Part shown: piece after piece, positions 43,076 to 53,785 of the stretch | Layout of the letters: each line of letters starts with the position of its first letter | Numbering within the stretch: the first letter of the stretch is position 1 | Assembly (NCBI GenBank): GCA_947579665.1 | Contig: CANPUZ010000047.1 | Location: forward strand, 620,001-684,000 | Reading direction: 5' to 3' | Length of the DNA: 64,000 bases | DNA from: Sympetrum striolatum | Taxonomy: Eukaryota; Arthropoda; Insecta; Odonata; Libellulidae | The notes under the pieces: generated by a model | Seen by the model: only the letters and a program-made list of their open reading frames with translations | Told to the model about the DNA's origin: nothing | The model's database searches: none | Program-made: the position numbers and the translations under genes

Positions 43076-43780
43076 GAAAAAGGCGACTTTGAACCTCAGT
43101 GTCATGGGTTCGATTCCAGAGGTCCCCAAAGACCCGATTTCTTCCTTTAAAATGCATTGCTTTGATTTTCGGGAATTTTTAAAAAATACTTCCGGAAAAG
43201 TAGAGAATTAAAACTCAAGGAGCCTATATATATGATCATTATCTATCAAAAACATTAATGACTTTTACAGAAATTGTCCTGGGTTCGATGCTGGGACAAA
43301 GCAAACATCTCCCGTTTAAAATACATTGAGGTAGTTTTTCATTATTTATTTTGATGCACTTATCGAAATAATAGGAAGTTCTTGCTTAGATAGGAGATGT
43401 ATATTACGACTAAGTTTAAAATAAAAATTAAGATAAGACCATGTTGTTCCTGGGTTCGATGCCAGAGCACATTATAATTTCTCACATAAGGAATATAAGG
43501 GAAAAGTAGGACGTCGTTTGAGGCAGTTGCACCCAATATTTCTGCTAGAATTTTCACACACAGTTAATGATGGCGATCTTATATTGTGCTGCTTAGGAAG
43601 TATCACCAGGAAGACCCGTGTTCGATGCCGGACGGAGAAATTGCAGGGCATTTTAAGAATATTTTCAATCCTTCTTTTTTTCTTTTGAGGACCCTCTCGA
43701 TATGATGCCGACATGAAATTTGTGTTATCAATATGCTTGCAGAATGCAAGCAACATTTTACTCGTATATATATAAGATAA
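43076..43780 (+). repeat. Family B element copy
   Basis: Box-B-like sites (GGGTTCGATTCC, GGGTTCGATGC) occur at about 43102, 43276, 43449 and 43616, spacing 167-174 bp. It ends with CTTGCAGAATGCAAG and CATTTTACTCGTATATATA at about 43731-43770, the same terminus as the start of the 34-kb units in reverse. Confidence 0.8.
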
Positions 43781-44154
43781 CGGGCGACATCGATTGTTCC
43801 TTTCGATATATCGAACCTTTAATGAATGCGTGGTATTTGGTAAACAATCCACGTGTGCTCGAACGATATGCGATACGAGTCTCTAATTTTGGCTTCCATA
43901 ATTGCCTTCGTAAGGATTCAGTCGTATTCCAAAATGTAAACGTGCGTTTCTAAATTTTCAAATGGAAATGCTGGATTAAAGAGTCAAAGATGCAGTCTGC
44001 AGAGGCATATATTTAAAGGAATGGAATTAGGTCTATTTGGTTCTAGATTTTAGGACATGATACCGAATGAGAACGGTAGGAATTGTATTTTTTTTGATGA
44101 TCCTCCCGGCAAATCAGAGAGTCGAAATGCGAGTGATCGCCGGAAGCCATGCAT

Positions 44155-44690
44155 GTCCAACGAAAACAATAAAGACATCCTCGAAGATTATCCTTGGTTC
44201 GACCAGGGGAAAATGAACGGAAAGTTTGTGAAATTATTTTTTTTGATTCACTCTTGGAAATGATAGGAAGTTCTTGCTTTGCTACAAGATGTAAATTACG
44301 ACTCGGTTTAGAATAAAAATTAAGATAAGACCATTTTATTCTTGGGTTCGATGCCAGAGCACATTATAATTTCTCACATCAGAAATATTAGGGAAAAGTA
44401 GGACGTCGTTTGAGTAGCAGTTGCAGCCAATATTTCCGCTTGAATTTTCACACACTGTTGGAGGTGGTGATCTTTGGTTGTGCTGCATAGTGAGTATCAC
44501 CAGGAAGACCCGGGTTCGATGCCTGGTGGTAAATATATCTCCCATTTAGAACAAATTGGTTGAATTTTCATAATTCTTTTGGAGTCTTTACCTTGAGGAC
44601 AGACAGTTGACACTTTGCATGCATTCATCTATTATATATTGAACCATTTGCTCGCAGTGTATAAAACAGCATTTTACTCATATAACAGAT
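44155..44690 (+). repeat. Family B element copy, partial
   Basis: Box-B-like sites at about 44200, 44345 and 44510. The terminus GCATTTTACTCATATAAC is near 44670. It is preceded by a piece (TAAAGACATCCTCGAAGATT) shared with 39518-39545. Confidence 0.7.
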
Positions 44691-45240
44691 ACTTGTTGTA
44701 ATTTGTTGTTTTAGATAATCTAACGTAACGAACCACTCGCATTGTTGCAAACCTACAGTCAAGGCTGGGTGCCCATACTGGCAACCATTACGCCTCCTTG
44801 TTTTCCAGGCATCGCTCCGTAGCCATGGCAACATGCGGTCACCCTCCAAAGATATTCAGAACTGTGTATTGATGAGTGTGTTCCTTCAAATTGGAGAATT
44901 TGAATAGTGCCCTCCTCAAAATAGGGAAAAGACCATATTCAAATAGAGAAGAAAAGGACTTATTATATCAAATGCATTATGGTGATGCAGAGAAACTGGG
45001 TTTGGTCATTGGAAATATTCCAGAGAAGTCCGTGTTGTAACCTCGCCACTCGAGGAGCTCCTTATCCAGACATACGAGGCGTCACACGGAGCACAATTTA
45101 GCGTACGACCAAAAACTAAGCCTACATTGCTTTTCAGTTTATTTCCCTCGACGTACTCAATGTCTTAATCAATTCTTATTATGTTTCCCATTCATTCATA
45201 AAAGAGTCGTTCACAACAATTAACTCAGTTGTCAAGGGAA
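44691..45240. other. Spacer, nothing recognised
   Basis: Mostly unique, moderately GC-containing sequence. No gene supported. Confidence 0.3.
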
Positions 45241-45246
45241 CTGATT

Positions 45247-45340
45247 GATGAGAAAGAAGGAAGTTTCACACAAGTTTATCGTAATTGCGCGGTGGAAGTT
45301 AATGTGTATCACGTGTGAAACTTCCTTCTTTCTCATCACC
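45247..45340. repeat. Inverted repeat with 26-bp perfect arms
   Basis: The arm GATGAGAAAGAAGGAAGTTT (then CACAC) is repeated as its exact reverse complement about 40 bases later. The loop carries CGCGGTGGAAGT, whose reverse complement ACTTCCACCGCG occurs near 45549, after the tRNA-like unit. So this looks like two overlapping, oppositely oriented ends of one SINE family. Confidence 0.8.
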
Positions 45341-45468
45341 TTTGCCTTTTCCGGGGCCTTCCGGAGTCGCTGTGATGGCTGGTACATCTTTGATGTCCAT
45401 TTGGGGCAATGCCTTTGTCTCCATTCCTCCTCTATCATAGCCCTTGGAAGTGAAGGGGGGAATGTGCT

Positions 45469-45540
45469 GCCGTGGTAGCTTAGTGGTTAGAGCAACCGAC
45501 CGGCAATTGGGAGACCCGGGTTCGATCTCCGGCAACGGCA
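45469..45540 (+). tRNA. tRNA-like cloverleaf, probably SINE head or tRNA pseudogene
   Basis: 72 bases fold as a complete cloverleaf. The acceptor stem is GCCGTGG/CAACGGC with one mismatch, and the discriminator is A. The D arm is GCTT/GAGC. The anticodon stem is ACCGA/TTGGG (one mismatch) with loop CCGGCAA. The T arm is CCGGG-TTCGATC-TCCGG. The anticodon would be GGC (Ala), but position 33 is C instead of the invariant U. That and the SINE-like flanks argue for a SINE head or pseudogene. A and B boxes are intact, so pol III transcription is possible. Confidence 0.6.
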
Positions 45541-45619
45541 AACGTTTCACTTCCACCGCGCAAGGGACTATTTCTCGTTGTTTGGAATCCTAAATGATAA
45601 AACACGATATCAATATGAT

Positions 45620-45735
45620 TAATTCACTTACTTAATGATAAATTCACTAATTTTATGATAACTTTGCTTACTGAATGATTACTTCGCTAAGTTCATGATT
45701 GTTTGCTTATTAATGATTACCTCACTTACTATGGA
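45620..45735 (+). repeat. 20-bp minisatellite array, short
   Basis: About six diverged units (AATGATTACTTCGCTAAGTT type), followed at once by a reverse family A fragment. Confidence 0.75.
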
Positions 45736-45749
45736 TATCAATGTGAATC

Positions 45750-45925
45750 TTCCTTCAATTTCCTTTCTTTTGGTGTTCATTTTGATTTAATAAGACCATT
45801 ATTTCCGATTTAATTCTTCAAAAGAAAAAATGTCTGCAATCGATCAAAACGAACTTTACGTGCATTTCTTATGCGATAGACGATTCGAATCGTCCAGAGT
45901 CGAACCAAGGATACTCTGGACAAAG
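45750..45925 (-). repeat. Family A fragment
   Basis: CAATTTCCTTTCTTTTGGTG, the GTCTGCAATCGATCAAAACG segment, and a box-B-like GTCGAACCAAGG at about 45900. The core end is missing. Confidence 0.65.
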
Positions 45926-46827
45926 TAAATATCGATTTGTAATACTCCGTTGGACCTTTAAATAACTCCCATATAATTCATAAACCTATCTTATGTCGGG
46001 AAGTGCATGCAATAAATGTTTTAAATATCTCTCCCATTGTATTTCTCTTAATGGAGTTACTGACATCGGTTACATAAATACACAACAGTGATTATTATAT
46101 GAGATTATCGCCTTAGTGGAACTGGATGCTCGTAAACACTAAATTTTGCCGATGTATATTATTTAAGAAAGAAATACAGAATTATTTCGAATCCAAACCG
46201 TTATCACATGGCCAAATGTCGTATTCAACATCCTATTCTTTTGGCACTATTTATATATTTCGTATTATCACCAATTGAATTCTGCGAATTAAATGAAGTA
46301 TGCAATTAGTGAAAAAGAGCTTTATAAGCAGGTTTTTTGATATCCTGGATTCCCATGGATACCTATTTGGTGAGAAAACGTTCAATTCCATTCGGTAGTA
46401 GAGGTGGATTTGTCACGAAATCAATATCTTTAAGTCACGTTTTTTAACAAATTCCAGATTCTCATATTATTTCCCTGAATCTTGTCTTGATTAAATTGGG
46501 CGCGCTGTTTTTGGTTCCGGATCTCTCCGATAGATGTCGGTTGCGAACACATCTGTGGCGTCGGTCCAAACATGGCGTAAGATAGTACGAATCATGTTTT
46601 CGGCCCATTTTCGTTAGTTTTTATCCGATTTCCATAGAAAATGTATTTTATTGTGAGGATTTGTCACTATTTCCGTATGGGTACATGCTATTTCATTGCA
46701 GTTTACCAGGTAATATTAAACGATGCTATCAAATGCGTTCTTCACGAACACGTTATTACATGTTCGTGAGAAAAGTTTATAATTTGATATTGGCCTATCT
46801 TTCCCAAATATTGCGCACAAAAGCACA
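45926..46827. other. Spacer, nothing recognised
   Basis: No supported gene. The region around 46540-46600 is a little GC-richer but has no coding signal. The 112-codon plus-strand frame at 46661-46999 runs into a family A copy and is a chance frame. Confidence 0.35.
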
Positions 46828-47010
46828 ACAATCGCCTTGGTCGTCAGGGGGAATGTTTGGTTACTACGAAGGAATTGCATGCAATTTTCGTCTCTTTCGC
46901 TATAATTCTCGTAACTTGGAATTCAAAAACTATATTCCTTACCAAAATAAGAATCTTTGTTCAATTTCCTTTCTTTTGATACTCGTACTGACTTCATAAG
47001 ACAATTGTTC
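46828..47010 (-). repeat. Family A fragment
   Basis: Reverse core at about 46828-46862 (CAATCGCCTTGGTCGTCAGG), then the body up to CAATTTCCTTTCTTTTGATA. Confidence 0.65.
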
Positions 47011-47289
47011 ATAATTTAACTCCGCATAATTGAGTAAAACTCTTCGCAATTCAGTGTCCGTAATTGATGGGACAAAATTGAAAAGTTTATTTAATTCCCC
47101 ATCTTTCGGTTCTCTTTTCGATTTCGTAGAACCAATTGTTTTCCAATTTAATTCTGCAAATTAAACGAAGTCTGTTAACATTTGATAAAAACTTCTCAAG
47201 CATTTCCTAAGTAGAATATTTGCCCAGACCTGGCATCGAACCGAGGATAACCTTTGAAGATCTCTTTGATGTTTTCGTTGTTCGACCGC

Positions 47290-47400
47290 TGTAATCAACA
47301 ACAATACCCTTCTAGAGTACTACAATGTACGGACCATTGTTGGGAGCCGCGGCGTAACTAAGCTCTCGCAACAATGCAACTCACGATCGCTTCAATTCCA
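47290..47400. mobile_element. Fragment of the 4394/19740 MITE family
   Basis: Reverse complement of the part containing AGTACTACAATGTACGGACC and ATTGTTGGGAGC. It matches 19775-19840 and 4430-4500. The ends are missing. Confidence 0.6.
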
Positions 47401-47459
47401 TCGCAGTCATTGCTGACTAATATTTGTTGTGTTGTCTACCCAATATTTCGTCTTAGTTT

Positions 47460-47640
47460 CATCTTGTTGAAATGAACACCAAAAGAAAGGAAATTGAATA
47501 ATGATTCTTATTTCGGTCGTGGAATATCGTATTCATGTCAAAATTCTAAGAATTCAGACAAAAAACAAGAAAAATGAGTGTGATTTTTTGGGCATAAGCA
47601 ATTCCCTAACGACGAAGGTGACTCTTATACGAATATATAA
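47460..47640 (+). repeat. Family A fragment, second core subtype
   Basis: AACACCAAAAGAAAGGAAAT, then TGATTCTTATTTCGGTCG and the core at about 47588-47622 (GCAATTCCCTAACGACGAAG). Confidence 0.7.
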
Positions 47641-48734
47641 GGGTAAGATATAAATAAATGTATTCTTAGTACATTTTTTATTATCAGTGTTTACATTAAA
47701 TTTAACAGATTTCTAAGGCCCAATCCAATACTGTATCGTATTTTAATTAATATAAATTACGTTCGACATTTTACCAATATACCATTCGTAAGACTACCAC
47801 AATTACAAAAAAACTTTTTTTCTGCAAATGAAAATATTGAACTAATATTGATTAATCGCGCGATTTGTTCAAATAATTATTTTATGCACAAAACAGGAAA
47901 ATCTCTCTGATTATTGTAAACTTTTAATCACACGAACCTTACATTCATATGTGAAAAAATTAAAAGTCGAGTAGAATCAAAATATCTGCCGATTAAACGA
48001 TCAAACATACGAAATACGTAATTTTATTGTTGTATCATAACTTATGTAACTATGAAACAATAAAACGTATGGCTTTAATTAAATTAAATAATAAATTGGA
48101 AAATATTTACAACTATTATATACGATAGATTATTTGAATAATAAAATAGAACTACCTAAAATAAGAAGTGCATTAAAAATTGCTAGAATAAAAACTTTCT
48201 AAAGATTAAACATAAAAATATACATAAAAATACATGAGAGTATATAATAAAATATGTAGCAAAGTATAACATAATCTAGTAAAATATTCAGTAATGAAAC
48301 AACAACAAAACGTGTTCCTAATTATTAAAAAAATCAATGTTCTCTCAAGAATTTACATTAAATATTGAACGAAATACGTAATTAAATCATTTAATAAAAA
48401 TCTGCTGTGGCCAACACATGACTTTCTCCGTAGTTATTCTAAACAGAAGTCAATGCCGGTAATACATAAATAACTCCAAAACAATGAGTGTTACAGGAAA
48501 ATGTTTCATACTAAAGTTGTAGTAAAATACATTAACTATAATATTTGTATATACCTACATTGCATTCTGACGGAGATATTTAAGAAACAATATTTTGTTC
48601 CGGATAAACCGCAACTTCCGGTTAAGCGACATTCATCAAAAAATAATCAACCTTAAGCATTGCTAGGAAAATACCAAATATGAAGTTTGGAAATGATAGG
48701 ATAATTCATTTTGAGATAGAGCGCCCACAAGTAC
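47641..48734. other. AT-rich spacer
   Basis: Very AT-rich, no gene. TTCCGGATAAACCGCAACTT near 48600 resembles the pogo-like remnants at 28.9 and 29.66 kb. Confidence 0.35.
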
Positions 48735-48875
48735 CACAGACGGACACACACACTGACATGTTCTGGAAGATAGCGAAAACGTGCTCTATGGGCCCCAAAA
48801 CATCTATTTCCGTTGAAATCTTGAGGTCGAAGTTTTTTTTGCGAATACAATACTTTCTCTACGCATAGGAAGAAA
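48735..48875. repeat. Dispersed repeat D, copy 2
   Basis: ACGGACACACACACTGACAT, then CCCCAAAACATCTATTTCCG and a tail ending GGAAGAAAGCAAAA. Counterpart of 21430-21570. Confidence 0.7.
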
Positions 48876-49059
48876 GCAAAAATTCATATTTTTGTTGACA
48901 ACATTTAGTTTTAACACCGTCACTTTTGACCGGGAAATTTTAATAGTTTGAGTGATAAACATTGACTTAAATACGTTGAATTATTATTGGACAGACATCT
49001 TGGAGTGCCGAGTTCAATCCTTATCCCGGGTTGCGACACTTTCTTCGTTCCTAAAAAAG

Positions 49060-49440
49060 AAACAATCGTGAATCGAGAGTTATTTTTCTTTTAGGAAAAC
49101 TTTGCCAAAGAAAGAGAATAAAGTTCTGAAAAGAGAGATATAAAAAGAAGGGGTCATTGAAGAAAGAAAAAGAGGAATCTCATTCTTAGAGGGGGATTCA
49201 CCGGTGTTGCAGTTCATTTTTTCCCCTCCCCAGCGCCGCTGGCGGAGGGGAACGGAACCAAAAAAAAGACAAAAGAAGGGAGAGAAGCGAAGGAATGGGT
49301 TTGGAGCAATAAAATGGAATTCAAAAGAGTTCTTTTGGGGGAAACAAGTGAGGGAGGGATTTATTAAGAGGAGCGATAATGCGGAGGAAAATAAACAAAA
49401 GAAATGATAAAGTCACGGATAAAGAAATGGAAATATTGAA
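49060..49440. other. Purine-rich tract with a GC-rich hairpin
   Basis: The plus strand is strongly purine-rich for about 380 bases. It is interrupted at 49221-49252 by a hairpin (TTCCCCTCC, CCAGC, loop GCC, GCTGG, bulged C, GGAGGGGAA). A short basic frame (49204-49407) follows from the purine bias and is not supported as a gene. A ~35-bp LINE remnant (AGTTCGCGAGCGATATTACT) follows at about 49495. Confidence 0.5.
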
Positions 49441-49619
49441 GTTTAGATATGAACTCCTTTTGCGGTAATAATTCGTGAGAATGGATTAGAAAAAGTTCGC
49501 GAGCGATATTACTTAGGTTACCAGAGCAACTTATCGCTACGACAACTCAGACCTACGACAACTGAGCGCTTAGATAACATATAATATTTAATAAAAAATT
49601 AAATATGTATTCATGTTTG

Positions 49620-49800
49620 AAAAAATGAAAATTTACGTTTTTAAAAAGAAAAATCAAACTTTAGTAACCCGTTGCGGGAGACCTAAATATTTTTCAATTC
49701 GATTAAAATGTTTTTATATGTGACCATAGTGACGACTTCTTATCGTCTTGAAATTTCGAATTTCTAAAAAACGTTTTTCCTATTGTAAAATTATCTCATT
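49620..49800. repeat. Dispersed repeat family C, copy 2
   Basis: CCCGTTGCGGGAGACCTAAA and GTGACGACTTCTTATCGTCT are shared with 18840-19005 and 55680-55830. Confidence 0.7.
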
Positions 49801-49944
49801 TATAAAAAAATCAGCCTGAGTATATTTGTGGCCTTAAAACTCGAAAAACACGTGGTCGATTGACATGAAATATTAGCACAAGGTTGCATTCGAATACGAG
49901 AGTGTTACTAGGTTAATGGTAGTTATGCATCTATTATATATATT

Positions 49945-50171
49945 AAAATTAAGATTTTTCGTGATTTTGCAAGAAATTACCCGTTTATAAACGGAAACGT
50001 TGCTCAGTCAGATAGGCGGGTGTTTTTAAATATCTCAACGGGGGTTGGGTTGGGGGGAGGATTTTTAGATTTTGGCTAGAAATCCCTCCTCCCAACTCAA
50101 CCCATCCCCAGGCAACTTTGCCGTGTGTAAACGGGTCATTTCTAGCAAAAATCACGAAAAATCTTAATTTT
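49945..50171. mobile_element. Foldback MITE-like palindrome
   Basis: A 227-bp sequence whose two halves are inverted copies. AAAATTAAGATTTTTCGTGA at the left faces TCACGAAAAATCTTAATTTT at the right. The inner parts GGGTTGGGTTGGGGGGAGG and CCTCCTCCCAACTCAACCC also pair. No coding sequence; target duplication unclear. Confidence 0.8.
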
Positions 50172-50299
50172 CATCGTAGAACGTCGATCAAAAGACGCTT
50201 GTATATCTCTTTGGACTAGTGAGACGACAAAAATAATAAATTGTTGCTCATTTGAATTGTAAATAACTTTTTAAGTCGCATTTCATGCGGTCAGTTTTT

Positions 50300-50831
50300 T
50301 TTATGCCCCCCCCCCCCACTAATAGGAAGGTCGAGCTCCCGAGCTGCGAAGGTGAGCTAAGGTTCCTGATTAGGATGGAGACCCTCGGAATTTCTACCTT
50401 GAATAAAGTAACGGTAAACACCCTGCTTAGCTACTATTAACCTGTTACTAACAAATAGGAAACTAAGTTAACTAAGAAATGTTGAAAAGTTTTCGAGTAC
50501 TTCTGTCTACATTCGCTCTCGTGGTAAGTTAATGATTCAATCTGCAGCAGCGGAAAAAATATCACTTAGAGAAAAAAGGATTTCACTTATTACGGTGTGA
50601 TAACAATTCGTATTAATTGTGTACTAAGCTGGTAATAAATTCACAAAGTCCAGGGGACCATAGCTAATACTTGGACAGTAGAGAATGCGTGTATGAGACC
50701 CTATATATTACTAGCTGAATTGATTCTCATAATGGGAGATATGGAAGTAGATTGAATTCAATTTATTGGTCGTGCAGTTACTAAAATACCTTTTAATTAT
50801 AAAAAAACTTAAATCCCATTCTATTCCATGC
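50300..50831. other. Spacer with a C12 run
   Basis: A run of 12 C is at 50306-50317. The rest is without a supported gene. 50700-50830 begins to resemble 9880-9970 (AGTAGATTGAATTCAA, then TCGTGCA), so the family A neighbourhood is duplicated here. Confidence 0.4.
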
Positions 50832-51240
50832 AGGATTCAACAATGGGATCGGTCGTCAGGGGAATAAGTTGCATAAAACCTCGATTTTCACGATATTTTC
50901 GTATATTTCACCGATATTCTCGCGAATTTGAATCAAAAATAAGATTCCTTGAATGAAATAAAAATCTTCGTTCTATTTTCTTTCTTTTGGTGTTTGTCTC
51001 GTTAAAGTGCGACTATTTCTTCCAATTTCATTTTGAGAAAGAAATAAACCCTGCATGCGATGAATACGAGTTTTATGTGTATTCTTTATGGAAAACTATC
51101 TTAGCGATCTGGGTTCAAACCCCGTATAGAAAAGGTGACAGTGATTCCTTCCAGGTCGCAGAATACACGTATGTAAAGTTTGAAGCAAATCGGACGAACG
51201 GTGTGGCCTCCAATCAAAGAGACAAACACACCCACTGAAT
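50832..51240 (-). repeat. Family A copy, nearly full length
   Basis: Reverse core at about 50832-50870, the body, GGGTTCAAACCCCG at about 51111, and the GTGACAGTGATTCCTTCC and CGGACGAACGGTGTGGCC end segment. It is parallel to 11450-11905. Confidence 0.8.
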
Positions 51241-51399
51241 TTCCATTTTATATATATAGTTCTATTTATCTGTTTTTACTGTATTTTTCTGTGTTAACGA
51301 CAGATAGGCTGCCGTCCTTGGGTCGAACCCCACCTTACTAGAGTCAAGCAATCCTTTATCGAAATCCTAAATGTCGAACAAGAGTAAATAAGTCTCATC

Positions 51400-51475
51400 T
51401 TTCCTATGGCTGGGACTCGAACCGAGGTCTCCCACTTTCCGGGCATAACTCACGCTTCATCTTCGTTACTTTAAA
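51400..51475 (-). repeat. tRNA-like SINE fragment
   Basis: On the minus strand, GCCCGGAAAGTGGGAGACCT followed by CGGTTCGAGTCCCAGCC gives a good anticodon/variable region and T arm (box B). The D arm and acceptor stem are eroded, so this is a tRNA-derived repeat rather than a gene. Confidence 0.55.
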
Positions 51476-51689
51476 TGTATCCTGAAACGTAGGCAGAGTG
51501 CATTGCGCGTCTGCATCACTGTGACCATAAGATTCAGGCGGAAATGACTTAACCTCCAGTCAGTGGGCTTAAGTTACTCAAATATAGTTCTTATGTTTGC
51601 GGAACTTTAAACTTCGTATAGTTATTGCAAAAAGATGGAATTTTAGTTTTCCTTAGTATCGGCTTAGTCTGCTTGCAATGCTCCTTGTC

Positions 51690-51740
51690 AGCTATGGAAG
51701 TGCTTAGTCCGCTTAGAGTACGCTTAGTCCGCTTAGAATA
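51690..51740 (+). repeat. Minisatellite array, left part split by a LINE
   Basis: GCTTAGTCCGCTTAGAGTAC units (variant with CCGCTTAG every 20 bp and a second GCTTAG in place of TGAT). The same variant resumes at 55385 after the LINE, so the LINE inserted into the array. Confidence 0.8.
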
Positions 51741-51752
51741 AATTTTGGGGAG

Positions 51753-52411
51753 GTGACGACGAACCCAATCCCTATCCGCAATAAGTTCTCGGTGCTGGAA
51801 AGTGTCGATGAGCCTGTTCGGAAGGCCATGCCTGCCCCTCTTCCCTCCAAAGTAGCTGCGCCTAAAGGAAGTCGGGGTGGGGGGATTGTATTGATAGGGA
51901 GCTCTAATGTTAAGCGTATTGTGGCCCCTTTGCGGCGAAGGGCGGAGAGGGAGGGAGGTGACGTTACATCTTGGTGTATTCCCTCTGGGCATGTGGCCCA
52001 AGTCACGGGTGCGGTAGGTGCGGCGGCCAGGGGCACGGGTTGCTCTCGGCTGCGGGTGGTGGAGTCAACGATGCCTGTCACCGCGCTCCCGAGGATATTT
52101 TGCGTTCTTTTGAGGACCTGAATTCCGAGGTTGAGCGCGTGCAGGAGTCGCTTGGCATCGATGTGCGGCTGTCCATCTGCAGCATCGTCCCGCGGAGTGA
52201 CTGCAGCCGAAGCGTTCGGACTAAAATAGATGGTCTGAATGCGCGGATGTGGGAGTTCTGTCGGGGCATGGGAGTTGACTTAGTGGACCTTCGGCCGACC
52301 CTCTTGTCGTACCCCCTCGCCTTGAACGGCTCTGGTGTTCACTATACTGCTGAAGCTGCGAGCGGGGTGGCTCATAGGATTTACGAGCATTGTAGGTTTT
52401 TTTTAGGCTAA
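51753..52411 (+). pseudogene. LINE ORF1, SGNH/esterase-type protein
   Basis: The reading starts in the first frame (NKFSVLESVDEPVRKA, then GGIVLIGSSNVKRIV, block I of an SGNH hydrolase). It must change frame near 52035 to continue with SAAGGGVNDACHRAPEDI (block with the Asn) and end with GSGVHYTAEAASGVAHRIYE (block with the His; the usual preceding Asp is Ser here). Esterase ORF1 proteins are known from CR1- and L2-type LINEs and may bind membranes or RNA. The 5' part is missing and a one-base indel breaks the frame. Confidence 0.85.
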
Positions 52412-53785
52412 AGGGAATTTGTGGGAATGCTTCTAATTTAAGTGGCTCCGATATAGGAAATAAAGTTAATAAACAATCGAATACCTTAAAAATTACTGAG
52501 CAAGTTGAAGATGAGCAACAACGCGTTTCCCGGGCTTCACCCATTGTAAATGAACTATCGATTGCCATTATTAATTGTAGAAGCATCAAAAACAAAGTAG
52601 CCGATCTTGAACATATTATCCGAAGTAACGACTCCGACATAATTATAGGCACCGAAAGCTGGCTAACAGACGATATTAATGACTACGAAGTATTTCCTAA
52701 AGATTTTAAGATTTATCGGAAGGACCGTCAGGATAAAGTGGGTGGAGGAGTATTTATAGCGGTTAAAAGTTCTTTGCGGAGTAGTTCATATACGTATCCT
52801 AACAGTTGCATCGAGAGCGTATGGTGTACCATTAGTCAGCCAAATAAACCCAATCTACATGTATGTGCTTTTTACCGGCCGCCCAACTCTTCGCGTCATG
52901 TTTTGCGTAACCTAAACGATGAAATAAATTTTTACTCGCGTAAAAACAACAATAGCATAATGATAATTGGAGGAGATTTTAATCTTCCAGACATTGATTG
53001 GCAAAAGCACGTAGTCAAGAAAAGAGCTCGGGACAATGACTCTTGTAGGAACTTGTTAAATTTAATACAAAAAAATTCATTACACCAGCTAGTCAAAAAG
53101 CCTACCAGGGAATTAACCATTTTAGATCTTTTTCTTACGAACACCCCCGAACGAGTATCTAACACATCTGTTTGCGATGGAATATCCGATCACAAAGCCA
53201 TAATTATAGATTTCGACCTTAACTTGGTAAAGCACAGAAAACCTAAGCGCAGAGTTTATCTTTACCCGCGAGCCGCTTTCGAAGGATATCGTAGTAAACT
53301 CATGTACGAATTTCTGGAGTATAAAACGCGCACGATATGTTTAAATACCGAGGACACGTGGAATCTCTTTGTAAGAACAATGCGTGACCTAATGGATAAA
53401 TTTGTACCCTCAAAACTTTCAAATCAAATTAATGAACCTAGATGGTATAATAAGGAGACTAGGAGAGCACTAAAGAAACAGAGGCGTTTGCATTCCAAAT
53501 TAAAAGCCGCTGCGAGGCAACCGAATAGTATCAACATAGATCGAGTAGAGAGCGAACATAAGGAAGCAAAGTCGGAAACTAAACGAATTATGCGAGATGC
53601 CCTCCGTCAATATAAAAAGAAGATTTTATGCGAACACTTGGAAGAGGACCCAAAAGCGTTTTGGTTGTACGTTCGTGAGGTCCAAGGTAAAGAGCAAACT
53701 GTTGGTTCATTAAAGGATACTTGCGGTAATATAGTAAACGATGCTAAAGGCAAAGCTAATATCTTGAATGATTTTTTCGAAGCGT
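52396..53785 (+). pseudogene. LINE ORF2, endonuclease part
   Basis: Open from the stop at 52393-52395. No in-frame ATG precedes the endonuclease, so translation would need reinitiation or an altered start. Endonuclease motifs in order are IINCRSIKNKV (about 52570), IIIGTESWL (catalytic Glu), GGGVFIAVKS, CAFYRPP, IIGGDFNLPDIDW, LTILDLFLTN and GISDHKAIIIDF (intact Asp-His). A basic linker follows, and the frame is lost by a one-base deletion near 53780. All active-site residues I can check are present. Confidence 0.9.

Noticed and set aside
45299..45556. 85-codon minus-strand protein
   Set aside because: It spans the SINE-like unit and the tRNA-like cloverleaf, so it is an artefact of repeat sequence.
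46661..46999. 112-codon plus-strand gene
   Set aside because: It runs into a family A repeat copy and has no conserved motif.
51591..52081. Minus-strand frames of 136 and 122 codons
   Set aside because: They are antisense to the GC-rich LINE ORF1.
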